Origin: Stereum hirsutum FP-91666 SS1
Taxonomy: Eukaryota > Basidiomycota > Agaricomycetes > Russulales > Stereaceae
DNA length: 64,000 bases
Direction: 5' to 3'
Assembly: GCF_000264905.1 (NCBI RefSeq)
Contig: NW_006763136.1
Coordinates: 2,199,550-2,263,549 of the forward strand
Shown: in pieces, positions 24,155 through 34,065 of the stretch
Layout of the letters: every line of letters starts with the position of its first letter
Numbering within the stretch: the first letter of the stretch is position 1
Notes under the pieces: generated by a model
Databases searched by the model: none
The model's input: the letters and a program-made list of their open reading frames with translations, nothing else
What the model was told of the DNA's origin: nothing
Made by a program: the position numbers and the translations under genes

Positions 24155-26647
24155 TCACTCCTCCCCGGCGTCGTACGCCTCATGCTCCTGCCAATCCCCC
24201 CTCCTCACACTCCCGTCTCCGTTCCCGTTCAGCGTCAGTAACGCCTCCAACCTCCTGCCCAATTCACCACCCCTCCCTCCACAGATATCACCGGTCCCAT
24301 CCAGCAACCTCTCCTTCTGACTCTCCTCCGACGCCGCCAACGCCGTCATCTTCCCCAAACCCGGAACACCCCTCCTCTTCGGAGTCCTGACCCTCTTTCG
24401 TCTCACTCCATTCGGCTTCAAAATGCTCCCAACGCTCGCCGCCGAGGTTTCACCATCATCGCTCTCACCTTCCCCAGACATGAATCCCCCTCCTCCATGC
24501 CTCGAAGCTAGAACCGTCGTCCCCGGATCCGGGCTCGCTGCAGAACTGTGCGTCGTCCGAATGTAGTTATCGACCTCTGCCTGTACCTCCTTAATCCACA
24601 CTTCCTCTTGATCCTCGGGTCCGAGTATGCTCTCTACCAGGCCCTCCTCCCAACCGTCCCATTCGAGGCAGCGGTGGACGAGGCGCAAAGGGGCACCCGC
24701 GGTCTCATAATGTCGCCATTCTGCTACCAGAGTGGCGAGATCCGCATGGCGATTGGATGCGGACGGAAGGCGCTCGACGAGCTTAGACACGGCTTCTCGG
24801 AAGAGGCGAGAGGTAAAGGGGCTGGATTGGAGGAAGGCGGGAGGGTGGGCGCATGCCCAAAGGGGCCGTATCGTCGTCGATTCCCAGTCAATGACACATG
24901 TCTAGAAAATTATGATCCGCTGTAAGAACGCGCGACTTGATGTGGGGAAGATGGAAGAAAAGCAGGTACGTACGATCTTGGCGTGGTCATCAGGATCCAC
25001 GAATATGTTCTCCAAGCTCAAGTCATGGCAGTCCAAACCGAACTCTTCGGGCGCAGGACCCCCATGCCCACCTGGATCCTCTATCCCAAACCCTACACCC
25101 GAACAAAGTCTGTCCATCATCCTCAACCATCTTCCCATCTCCGCTCTCGCCACCTCTTCTCTCTCCGCCATATGAGCCACCAAGAACGTGCTCCTCTGCA
25201 TCTTCCTGTAGTCGCGGTAGATCGCATCTCCCGGGCCTTCCCACTCCTCTTCGCTCTCTTCCCAATCATACTCGTCGCTCTCATCGCTTCGGTCTCCGGG
25301 AACGGCTTGGAGATGATGATGCCTGGACGCACGAATCTCATCTGGGTCGAGATGAAGTCGATGCGGCGCTGCTTTGCCTTCATTCTCGCGTATGACGCCG
25401 TTGATCTCCCGGGTGGCGCACGCAAGGAAATACTCGCGCGTCGTAGGCCACGGGCCACGGTCGATCTCGGTAGGATGAATGAGGTCTCCGCGATTGGAAC
25501 CGAAGAAGGGCCAAGAGATGATCTGGCCGACGTGGAATTCTTGGCCAGTGGTTGGCGTGCTCGGCGCCTGCAGGTACGTGCTCACACGGGACGTGTACGC
25601 TGGCCTGCTTGGGAGATTGAAAGTCGTGTTCTTCAGTGTTGGCGTCGGTGCGGAGGACGCCCATGCGGAGGGTGGCGGAGAGCGCGCTCCTTCGGGTGGC
25701 GGGCCAAGGTAGAGGGAACCGATATTGGAGAATCTGTGGGCGAAAAGGGGTATGACGAGTGATGCGAGATTGCTGAGTAGCAAGACGAGTGTTTCGTGTG
25801 ACATGGAATGATAGACGGTGCTGAGCGGAACGCCTTTGGCCTTGCCACAATCGTTGTCAGAATCACATGCGGGAATGAATGATTGGAGAAAATGGACAGA
25901 CCTTGGACATGATGATGTATTCTCCTCCGAGGCGGTTATAGGGATTAGAGTCGTAGAAATGGACGTTTGGCACTGGTATTGATGTGTGGGTCCGAATGTA
26001 TGACATTGTGGCGACCTCTGATTCTGTCTTCAACCGCGGCATGTAACGGCGGGCTACCCGGGCGATGACCTCACGTCCATCAGACAGAGTGACAAGATAA
26101 GCCTGTACAAAAGGATGTCAGACAAAGGGAGTGTCGTGTTTTCAGAGAGACGCACCTTGTGGAATGTGCCTGTACGTGCAACAGATTCGGTGTGAGCACA
26201 ACTCAGAACGAGGTAGGAGAATCGAGCGCTCATGAACAATGCAGAGCTCGACAAAAGTAACAGCGGCTCTGAGGAGTATGTACCTCCCGCTGCTGAACGT
26301 GCAGAGGAAAGCGAGTAGTGTGGCGAGTCATGTCAGGGCGACTCACCAGAACTCAAGAAAGTGATCCTTCCAACCTCACATCCCATCTTCTCTCGAACAA
26401 CATCTTTGAGTAGCTTCCTATCTACGAGGAAGGGTTGAGCGCTATGCAGCGACGCGTCTGCCCTGGACTCCTTCTTTCTGTCTTCGTGCTCGAGATCCCA
26501 GTCCCACTCGATTGGGGTGCTAATCTCTGTGGCGTCGGTGCCCATGGACTCTGATGCTGACGAGGAATCGTCGGCTTGAGTGTTGGAGGAGTCTGACGTG
26601 TACACCTTGGATGCGGTGTGATGCAACAATGAGGTGTCATGGGCCAT
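24155..26647 (-). CDS. APH/choline-kinase-fold phosphotransferase-like protein
   Basis: Exons 26647..26347, 26169..26156, 26102..25902, 25840..24974, 24901..24155; 2130 nt, 709 aa. A polar, Ser/Asp-rich N-terminus (about 1-70) is followed by an APH kinase fold: SSGTFHKAYLV nucleotide loop (exon 2, only 14 nt, encodes its core), EVIARVARRYMP with the lysine-site strand, EYIIMSKAKGVPL, then CHDLSLENIF with catalytic Asp445 and metal-binding Asn450, and VIDWEST with Asp466. Two insertions (an acidic stretch near 330-370 and a long Ser/Gly-rich C-terminal part with LKPNGVRRKRVRTPKRRG) make it much larger than the 250-400 aa typical of APH proteins. Fungal APH-like proteins are mostly of unknown substrate, not antibiotic resistance. 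Intron 1 is 177 bp, so a missed microexon is possible. Confidence 0.8.
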
Positions 26648-27773
26648 CTCCGGTAGCAGAGGCCCCTAATGATGTCGGCGACCAGGAGAGCGCTCAAGAA
26701 GAACTATTCGAGAAGGTTCGAGCTCGAGGTCGTCGCAATGGATGACGAGAACAAAGGACAAGAGCTGTTATGTGGGGGTGGAGAAGTAGATAGACGGTCG
26801 ATGATCCGGGAAGAAAATGAAGGGGCAAGGCGGCTCGTAGCCCGCTACGGTTTATCAACAGTGCGGGGCTAGGCGGGGCTGCCTGCCGTAAGCACTAAAC
26901 GGCGATTTGTAGTCGAACGTGGCCCTTACGGTAGGTACGATCGCCTCTTCCTCTTCACCCTCACGTTGACAAGTAACACACGTCTTCTCTCCCTCAAAAT
27001 CCGTCGCGATACACAAGCAGAACCCCCGAAGCGATCTGTTCTTTAGTCAATTCGACGTTATCCGTCGCATTTTACCAACAGCAATGAGCAGCAATGCCGT
27101 TTTCACTCTTTCCGACTGGCCTACTGAGACCGTTTCACTCCCCGGTTGCCGAACACACTGCGTGCAACCATACGCGCGTATGATTGCGACTCTCCTTAGT
27201 GAGTTCCGCCTTTTGCTCAGATAGTATACAAGAGGCAAGCGCGCCTTCTATCCTGTGATTTCTTGTGATTCTGATTCTGAATCCTACCCCCGGTGGAGGT
27301 CACGATGGACGCTTTATCGACTGTCGATGCGGCACTCGAACAGTCTCGAGCACCCTGCTAGCGCTATTTATAAGACCCCACCCCTGTCTCTTTCAAGTTC
27401 TCTGATATTTCCCTTGAGATATCAGGACAGCCAAGTGCGGTCCGTGCTGCCTAGTACAAAACGCCACCACGGTAATGCTTAGGCTAAGCTCAGGCGTAGT
27501 CACAGAGTCGACCATAGCCGTGAATCCGTCGCCTGTGATTGTACATCTGGAGGTGTGTAAAAACTCAATGATCTCACCTCGGATAGTCATCCAGGATTTT
27601 TGACAACTTCATGATCTCCGGCGCCCAGCGCTACTACTCTGCGGCGTCTTGTTGCTGACTTGCTACCGGAGCCAAGAACCAACGTTCTTCTATATTTCCG
27701 CTCGGACTCTCCATAAAGTACTTGCTGCGGAATGATATGCAGTTTCAGCCAAGCTCGCCTTCCTACTTATGTA

Positions 27774-27809
27774 TGGTGCAAACGGCTTAGTAAGCGCCAC
27801 TTTTGTACA
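27774..27809 (+). repeat. left terminal inverted repeat of the MITE
   Basis: Begins TGGTGCAAACGGCTTAG right after a TA; reverse complement of 28076..28111 except for about four bases in the middle. Confidence 0.82.
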
Positions 27810-28075
27810 GTGGCCAATTTCGTCGGGCGAAAGTCGAAATCCCCATTTATTGAAAGAAAATTCCTGGCACCCCTGTTTTTTTCGGAAAATAATAAACAAA
27901 TGATTTAAATATTATTATCTGGCGGGGTGGCCAATTCCAAAAGTTCAACTTTGCCGGTTTTGAGAATTTGGACAATCCCTCTAGAGGAACTCTTCCTTTC
28001 ATCAAAAGGAGTGTTTCTGGAAGAGGGATAGTGAAAATTCTCAAAATTCGGCCCGCGGCACCGTCCTCAACGTCG

Positions 28076-28111
28076 TGTACAAAAGTGGCGGCGTCTAAGC
28101 CGTTTGCACCA
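28076..28111 (-). repeat. right terminal inverted repeat of the MITE
   Basis: Ends CTAAGCCGTTTGCACCA followed by TA. A degenerate second copy of the same end (GGGTGCAAGCGGTAAGCGAC) follows directly at 28114..28133. Confidence 0.82.
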
Positions 28112-28879
28112 TAGGGTGCAAGCGGTAAGCGACGATTGAACACTGCACAACGCCAACACCTTTACTTGGCAAAATCTCCACTTCAACCTCCTGAATAGGT
28201 GCAGGGTCGCTTAGCCAAGGTTACCAGAAGCCGATCTTGAATGCAGTTGCCAGTCGGTGTCAAGAGTGGATGATGTCGTTGGCGGTTTTATTCACGAGAG
28301 TTGCGGAACGTACGTTGAGGTCTGTCGCTCGTTGAACCGACTTGTGTCTCACTCCACCTCTTTCTCGGCATGGGAGGATGCAGTCCCGCTTGATTGCGAG
28401 TTTGATCTACCAGGGCTCCCCATCTGGTCTTTATTTCTCAATCCCGAGTTCTTATAGGCCGGACGGAAAGGTGGCGTCACTGGTGAAGGCGCGGGTACAA
28501 ACAGTATGAGAATTTCTACCCCGAATGAGACCAGCCTGGTCGCGAAATCACTTGCATAGACAGATACTTGTTGACCGAAGGCCAGAAAACCTGCACATTG
28601 ACGGCCTGCGAGCACATAGTTTGTCTATATCGAAATGCCACTGGTTTTCTGCACAGAAAGTATCATTCCCTAAGAGTTTTCTGTGCTCTTGTACGGTCCA
28701 AACTTCGCCCTGCAGGCTCTCTTGATACTTACCGTCGCAGGTGGGAGCCGCAGCAGAAACTGAATTCTTCCTTCTCACCATCAAAATAACCTATGATGTA
28801 TGCAGCTTCAACATGACACAAAGGGCTCTCCCTTGCATTGGCGAAGCAACAGCTCCACTGACATGTTCAGCCTACGAGG

Positions 28880-28886
28880 TATAAAG
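28880..28886 (+). promoter_or_regulatory. TATA box of first b561-like gene
   Basis: TATAAAG lies 109 bp before the ATG at 28989. The tandem copy has the same heptamer at nearly the same distance. Confidence 0.55.
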
Positions 28887-28988
28887 ACCATGGTGCGCAT
28901 ACTCAATTGAATATCACTGCATCTACCGTCTTGTTATCATCTTTTTCGCTCACGCCTTTACGACCTACAGCCTACAGTATTCTCCGTA

Positions 28989-30168
28989 ATGTCTGAAAAC
29001 ACCTCTTCCGGTGCTACCCCTAGCACTCCAACCCTTGGATCCGCGGAGCGTGCTCATGGAGTCATGATGTTCTTTGCCTTTGGCGTCTTGTATGTATCGC
29101 CTTAGTCTATCACAGACGACGCCTTGACCGAACCTTTTTGCACACCTTCCAGCGTACCCGCCTCGTATGACTCTATTCAGCCTGTCAGTTTCCAAAGCTG
29201 AAACCATCCTCGTGGTTTTTACAGAGCCATCCTGACCCGCTACCTCCGACGCTTCCCTCAATCTGGACCGAAACTCTGGTTCTTTCCCGTTCATCTTCTC
29301 CTGAACGTCCTCGCTCTCGCATTCTTCCTCGTCGGATTCACCATCGCAATATTCATATCAGGAGCAAAGCAGTTCACGTCCGCGCACAAGGTGAATTCGA
29401 CTTCATTCATATTCGTTGTAGTATTTCTGCAACACAGCTGACTTTCGGTATCGTCTGAATGACCTAGAGGATTGGGCTTGCACTAGCTATCTTGTTCCTC
29501 TTGCAGGCTCTGGAAGGCCTGACGATGGCAATGATCCATCATCGGTATCCGATGCAGCGTCGTGACCACCCTTTCATTGACCGACCCCAGTGAGCATGGT
29601 GTTATGGTTTACATTGCCGAGACTGACGATCGCAACACTGATCACTCAGTTGGCTCCTCGGCTGGACAATCCTCTTATTGGGCTTCGCGAACAGTACGTC
29701 TCAATTCTCACTTGCACTCTGCAGCAGTGAAGGATACCCGTATACTGATGGCGCAAATCTCAGTTCCGCTTGGACTATACATTCCCGGTGGTACCACTCG
29801 TACGTTCCGCTCAACTTTCTGAATGGAATACCGACAATCGAACACTGATTTTTTGTCACGAACACATAGACGGCTTCCAAAGCTCGAAGACGGTACACAT
29901 CCTTGCTTTTGTTTGGATAGGGTTGCTCTGCGTGGGCATTGCCACTGGTATGTATCCCCTTGCGATGATCATCGATACTCTGTTACTTCGAAAAGTTCTT
30001 AGCTGATCGTGGCGGTCTTCGATTAAAGCGGAAGGCATGCACCGATGGAGCTCGCGCCACGGGAATGACCGTTGGCGTAACCCGGCTGGGGCTACACAGA
30101 TTGGAGAAAAGCCTCTTGACGGTAACGAAAACGGGACAACTGCGACCAACGGTCCTAGGAATGCGTGA
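28989..30168 (+). CDS. cytochrome b561-like membrane protein, tandem copy A
   Basis: Exons 28989..29089, 29153..29164, 29225..29390, 29468..29589, 29650..29693, 29764..29799, 29870..29947, 30029..30168; 699 nt, 232 aa. A Thr/Ser-rich start leads to AHGVMMFFAFGV, then HLLLNVLALAFFLVGFTI, FTSAHKRIGLALAILF, MIHHRYP and HWLLGW: about six hydrophobic spans with regularly placed histidines, the pattern of the cytochrome b561 core seen alone or with DOMON domains. Such proteins move electrons across membranes; no DOMON domain is attached here. The 12-nt exon 2 (VPAS) is present in copy B too. The last exon was chosen to give a GNDRW..GNENG tail parallel to GNDKW in copy B; other acceptors at 30002 or nearby give less similar ends. 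Confidence 0.82.
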
Positions 30169-30771
30169 TTGCAGGAATGTTACGCGTTCAAGTTTGCTGA
30201 GTAGACGTGAGTGCCGCGTGGATCGTCTTCTTCATCCAAATTTATAGTTTGTGGACGGTCGATTACAATTTACATGGAGCGAAAGAGAGGTATTCATGGT
30301 CTCTGTACTCTTTGAACCTCGTTGTGCTGTTGTCGTCGTGTATGAATACTAATGTGGTATCGCTCTGGAGATGGTCATGGTTGTGTATTCCACAGTTATG
30401 CATCAATGAAATAATCCAAGAAAGTCAACAATGACAACTCGCCGATAGAGATCTAGCCCTTGTCTTCCGTGTACAGATCCTGCCAGATCATGGAGGCAAT
30501 CCCGACCTCTGACGTTGACTTGATACGTTCCGCGTACTGACACATCCATAATAGGTCGCAATTCAGATCTTGGACTGGCAATGGGGCGGGATGCGTTCAC
30601 CAACGGCAACACCGCTCGATCGTTGGACTGTCCGGGCACGTTCGATCTCTTCCGTTTCCTGGTCAATTTATAAAGCAACTCACTCGCAGTCGTATTTTCC
30701 CCAGCAGTGCCCCAGTGTTCCTGTTCCAACCTTGCACGCCGTTACTTTTACTCCCCACACAGACTATCGTT
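30169..30771. other. spacer between the tandem b561-like genes
   Basis: 603 bp; includes the copy A 3' flank and the copy B promoter. No further gene seen. Confidence 0.45.
30669..30675 (+). promoter_or_regulatory. TATA box of second b561-like gene
   Basis: TATAAAG, 103 bp before the ATG at 30772, mirroring the box of copy A, so the duplication probably included the core promoter. Confidence 0.55.
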
Positions 30772-31881
30772 ATGGATCTTCCAGGTGCTTCGCCCATTAC
30801 TCCGAGCTTTACGAGTGCCGCTCGCGCTCATGGAGTCATGATGTTTCTCGCGTTCGGTGTTCTGTGAGTGACGCATCTCACATCTATGGTCCCAAGCTGA
30901 AGTTTCGTCTCAGCATGCCAATCTCGTAGGACGAGTTTCGTTGTTTATGCAACTCGCAGTGGATCCTAACAGTCCTCCAGAGGTTACATAGCGCGATACG
31001 CCCGGCGTGCTCCACGCAATGGTCCTCGCCCGTGGTGGTATTCGTTCCACATTCTATTCAACGGCTTGGCTCTTCTATTCTTTGTAGCTGGCTTCACGAT
31101 TTCCGTGAGCCTTCTCCGTTTGAATTTTTAGGCTTTGACTATATCAACTCGCCTACAGATCTTCATATCCGGAAGCCACCAATGGGGCTCCGCGCACAAG
31201 GTAAGTTGATCGTTCTCCACGACACGCTCACTGCACGCAAACGACCGTTCTACAGAAACTGGGACTCTCTCTCGCAGTAATGCTCTTACTACAGTCTGTG
31301 TGGGGGATCACCATATCTTTCATCCACAACCGGTTCCCTTCCAGGCGTCGCGACACCGTGTCTGTGGATTGGCCTCAGTGAGTGCAGCTTGTCGAATTCC
31401 TCTCTCCTTGAGACGACTACCATCTTATCGGCATGTTATCCTCTAGCTGGGTACTCGGTTGGAGCATCTTGACCCTTGGATTCGTCAACAGTACGTTCTC
31501 ATACCAGCCAATATTGAAATGCGATGAAAGCTTATTAGTACTCCAGTCTCGCTTGGGCTTTACCTTTCCACCGGGACCCTCGGTACGTCTACTCATGGGA
31601 TAATACTCCTCTACCTGACATCTCTCGTGTTGAAATTATGTTCCCTTGACAGATCTCTATCGCACCTCGACTACCGTCCGGGTTCTTTGGTTTGTGTGGA
31701 TGAGTCTCGTCGTATTGACTATCGTCATCAGTGAGCACCTCGCCAGTATTGAGCAAGAGAAAGCATGGTACTAATATTTTGTCTAGCTGAAATCATCTAC
31801 CGTTTCAAAGGCGGAAACGACAAGTGGGCTGCCTCTTCGAAGGATCTGAAGCACACACATGAGGGTCGCGATGAGAATTAG
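30772..31881 (+). CDS. cytochrome b561-like membrane protein, tandem copy B
   Basis: Exons 30772..30863, 30914..30925, 30981..31104, 31159..31200, 31256..31377, 31447..31490, 31547..31582, 31653..31730, 31787..31881; 645 nt, 214 aa. Same order as copy A: AHGVMMFLAFGV, FHILFNGLALLFFVAGF, SAHKKLGLSLAV, FIHNRFP, HWVLGWSILTLGF, then a final span and a charged tail (FKGGNDKWAASSKD). Exons of 12, 122, 44, 36 and 78 nt have identical lengths in both copies. Copy B has one additional intron (31105..31158) that splits the GFTIS/IFISG span, absent from copy A. The pattern of histidines argues that haem binding is kept. Function (transmembrane electron transfer, perhaps in iron or lignocellulose redox) is inference. 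Confidence 0.84.
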
Positions 31882-32362
31882 TGTGGCGAGCGAAGTGCCT
31901 TCACGAGCTTGTTCAGCCTTGAGAGGTGTATATTGCTTGAGTTAGACTCACAATTCTTGTCTACGACGTTTAGTCAGTCTACTAGCTACTTTTTTTTGTG
32001 AATTAGTTGTGCGGAGTGGCGCCTGCACAAACCCCTGTGGCGCCGCACACGAATGTATCTCACAGTTGCCTTGCAGCAGGAGGGTAGTTCCAATAGTGAT
32101 TGAATTGAAGCTTAAATATGCTCGGAAGTTGATGCAAAGAATCTCTGAAATCTTGAACAACTTCTACGAGCCTGAATCACTACGGTGTTTTCGTACAGCT
32201 TGAAGGGGAGGCAAGTATGGCATGCAAGAAGACCCGGAAGCATCCGATTCTTCTTTCAATGCGACTTTTCGTCGCATCGTCTCGCATCGTGCAATATCTA
32301 GCCTACTCTAGCTTTACGCTTCCTCTTCGATCTCCTTATTATAACGACGCGCTTCAGAGACA
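31882..32362. other. intergenic spacer
   Basis: 481 bp between copy B and the plus-strand F-box gene; short overlapping frames on both strands show no protein character. Confidence 0.4.
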
Positions 32363-34065
32363 ATGAATAAAGAATACTCTGCGGTCCGCCCTAATGCTGA
32401 AGTCGATGACAGTCAGTGTAGCTCTGTCCAGCTTCTCGGTTCAGGATCAAGTACTCTTCCAACTGAGCTTGTTCTCGAGATATTTGGCAAGGTATGTCTC
32501 ATTTTCATACCACACATTGTACTTATATGCTCAGCTATACATCAGTTGACGAAGGAAGAACTCCTCCGACTTCGTCTTGTGTGCACCACTCTCAAAGAAA
32601 TTGCCGATTCATTCGTCTTCAGAAGTATCAAGATGATAAATAGACGCACCAGGGGAGACGCTTGCAGGGAGAGGCTCCGAGCGATCGCCTCCAAGAAATC
32701 TCCAGCTACCCTCCATACTGTTCATCTCGACATCGGCCAGCTTGTGGCACCTTCTCGGTCGTCAGGACCTATCAAGACCGCGCGGTATCAGAACCTTGAG
32801 AATTGTTTGCGAGAGTATCTGGAACCAGCAATCTCTGCTCTTCCAAACCTGAGATCTATGTCGTGAGCTCTTCAGCTTTTCCTCTCCTGATGTAGGCAAC
32901 GTCCTAAGCGTGAATCCGTCTGCAGCTGGAGTGTAGCGTGCTACGACTCGGCCTGGACATACGAAGTCATCCAGCGAGCTATCTCCTCGAGAACCTCATT
33001 GCAACGCTTGGACCTTACGATATCAAGGTTTACACCAGTGATAGAGCGACTTCCACATTTGCGCGACTGCCGCCTCAAAATTGTACTCCCGTATGACCAA
33101 CCAGCAGTAGACGCAGTGACTACGCAGTCGGCACAGTTCATCGCTCACAATCACCAGATCGAAAGGCTTGAAATCGTAGCGGTCGATCGTCATCGTATGT
33201 TCCATCAACGAATTAACCTACCGTCCCTTTTCGGGCAAAGTTCTGGTCAGCATCCTCTCCAATTGAAGAAGCTCGACCTCAAAGGGCTTGACATGGCCAT
33301 TGATGAGTCGACCGCTCCACATCTACGTTCTCTCAAAGAACTATCCCTGACGATTCCATACGTTTGGACCACCCCTATGATGCGTACCGCCTATCTCTCG
33401 CTACCGCCACTCCTAGATGCCGTTATTCATGTCGAGAGCCTCAGTCTTGATTATGTGAACATGGACGTCCTCCGTTGCATCGCATCTATGAATGGCTTGG
33501 CCCGCCTGACCTTCAACTTTACTAGCGAGTCCATGTCTGACGACGAGCGCGGCAACCTCGGGTCCCAGGAGGCAGACTTCTTCTATGCCCAAGTGTTGAA
33601 ACAACATGCACAGTCTCTCGAGCACCTCTCCATTGATGCCATACATGATGGTCCCTGGTCTATCAACGAAGGGAATGTCCATGCGCTGCAAGAGTGCCAG
33701 AATCTCATCTCCTTACGCATTCCCGTCAGCCGCAGATGCGCTATACGTGGAAATACTATGGTACGTGCCTTGCTCGATTACGCTCGACCAATCTGACACG
33801 CTTCCACTAGCGCCCCGTCATCGATGTCTTGGTCGCTCTTCCAAAACTATCATCGCTCTACCTGAACATAAGACCCCGCTACGATGTACCCGGCACGATG
33901 AGGATCCGTGCTATAGAACAACTCCACACGATGATACTCAACCTTGGAACATTGGACCCAAGCAGAAGCCCTAGGTCAATCTGGATTATGGATGTAGAGC
34001 ATCCTTTGCAACTCAACCTGAAGGGAGAGTATCGATATGCATGTTTACCAGCACAAGGAAGATAA
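32363..34065 (+). CDS. F-box/LRR-type protein, paralogue of the gene at 10153..11893
   Basis: Exons 32363..32491, 32546..32862, 32926..33760, 33811..34065; 1536 nt, 511 aa. F-box-like start TLPTELVLEIFGK then LTKEELLRLRLVCTTL, the family motif INRRTRGDACRERLRAIAS, and leucine-rich segments (LKKLDLKGLDM, LKELSLTIPY, VESLSLDYVN, LPKLSSLYLN). Exon count, phases and the exact length of exon 2 (317 nt) match the other copy, which lies about 20 kb away on the opposite strand; the proteins differ enough (about 57% identity in exon 2 by hand) that the duplication is not very recent. Likely an SCF substrate receptor with unknown target. Confidence 0.82.

Larger units (their letters stand above)
27774..28111. 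mobile_element. foldback MITE, 338 bp, TA target site, 36-bp TIRs
   Basis: The two ends form terminal inverted repeats at 27774..27809 and 28076..28111: 17 of 17 bases match (TGGTGCAAACGGCTTAG), five mostly differ, then 14 of 14 match (GCCACTTTTGTACA). TA dinucleotides flank both ends (27772..27773 and 28112..28113), as for Tc1/mariner-type insertions. An internal inverted pair (about 27954..27982 with 28022..28051) and a further inner pair around AAGGAGT make most of the element able to fold on itself. It is AT-richer than its surroundings and has no transposase frame, so it would depend on an enzyme encoded elsewhere. Superfamily is inferred from the TA duplication only. Confidence 0.82.
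26648..28988. other. gene-poor region with MITE and doubtful coding fragments
   Basis: Holds the APH-like promoter, the MITE at 27774..28111 and the first b561 promoter. At 27084 an ATG after a CT-rich leader opens a 38-codon plus-strand frame ending in a GTGAGT donor (MSSNAVFTLSDWPTE..), but I found no partner exon. On the minus strand, 28349..28480 reads as a Ser/Gly-rich protein tail (..KNSGLRNKDQ..EKEVE, stop), possibly the end of an unresolved or decayed gene. An 11-bp imperfect inverted repeat (CCTGCCGTAAG / CTTACGGTAGG) lies at about 26881..26938. Confidence 0.3.

Noticed and set aside
24983..25762. 259-codon plus-strand open frame
   Set aside because: It lies antisense to the large APH-like exon, is rich in residues expected from reversed coding sequence and has no domain text.
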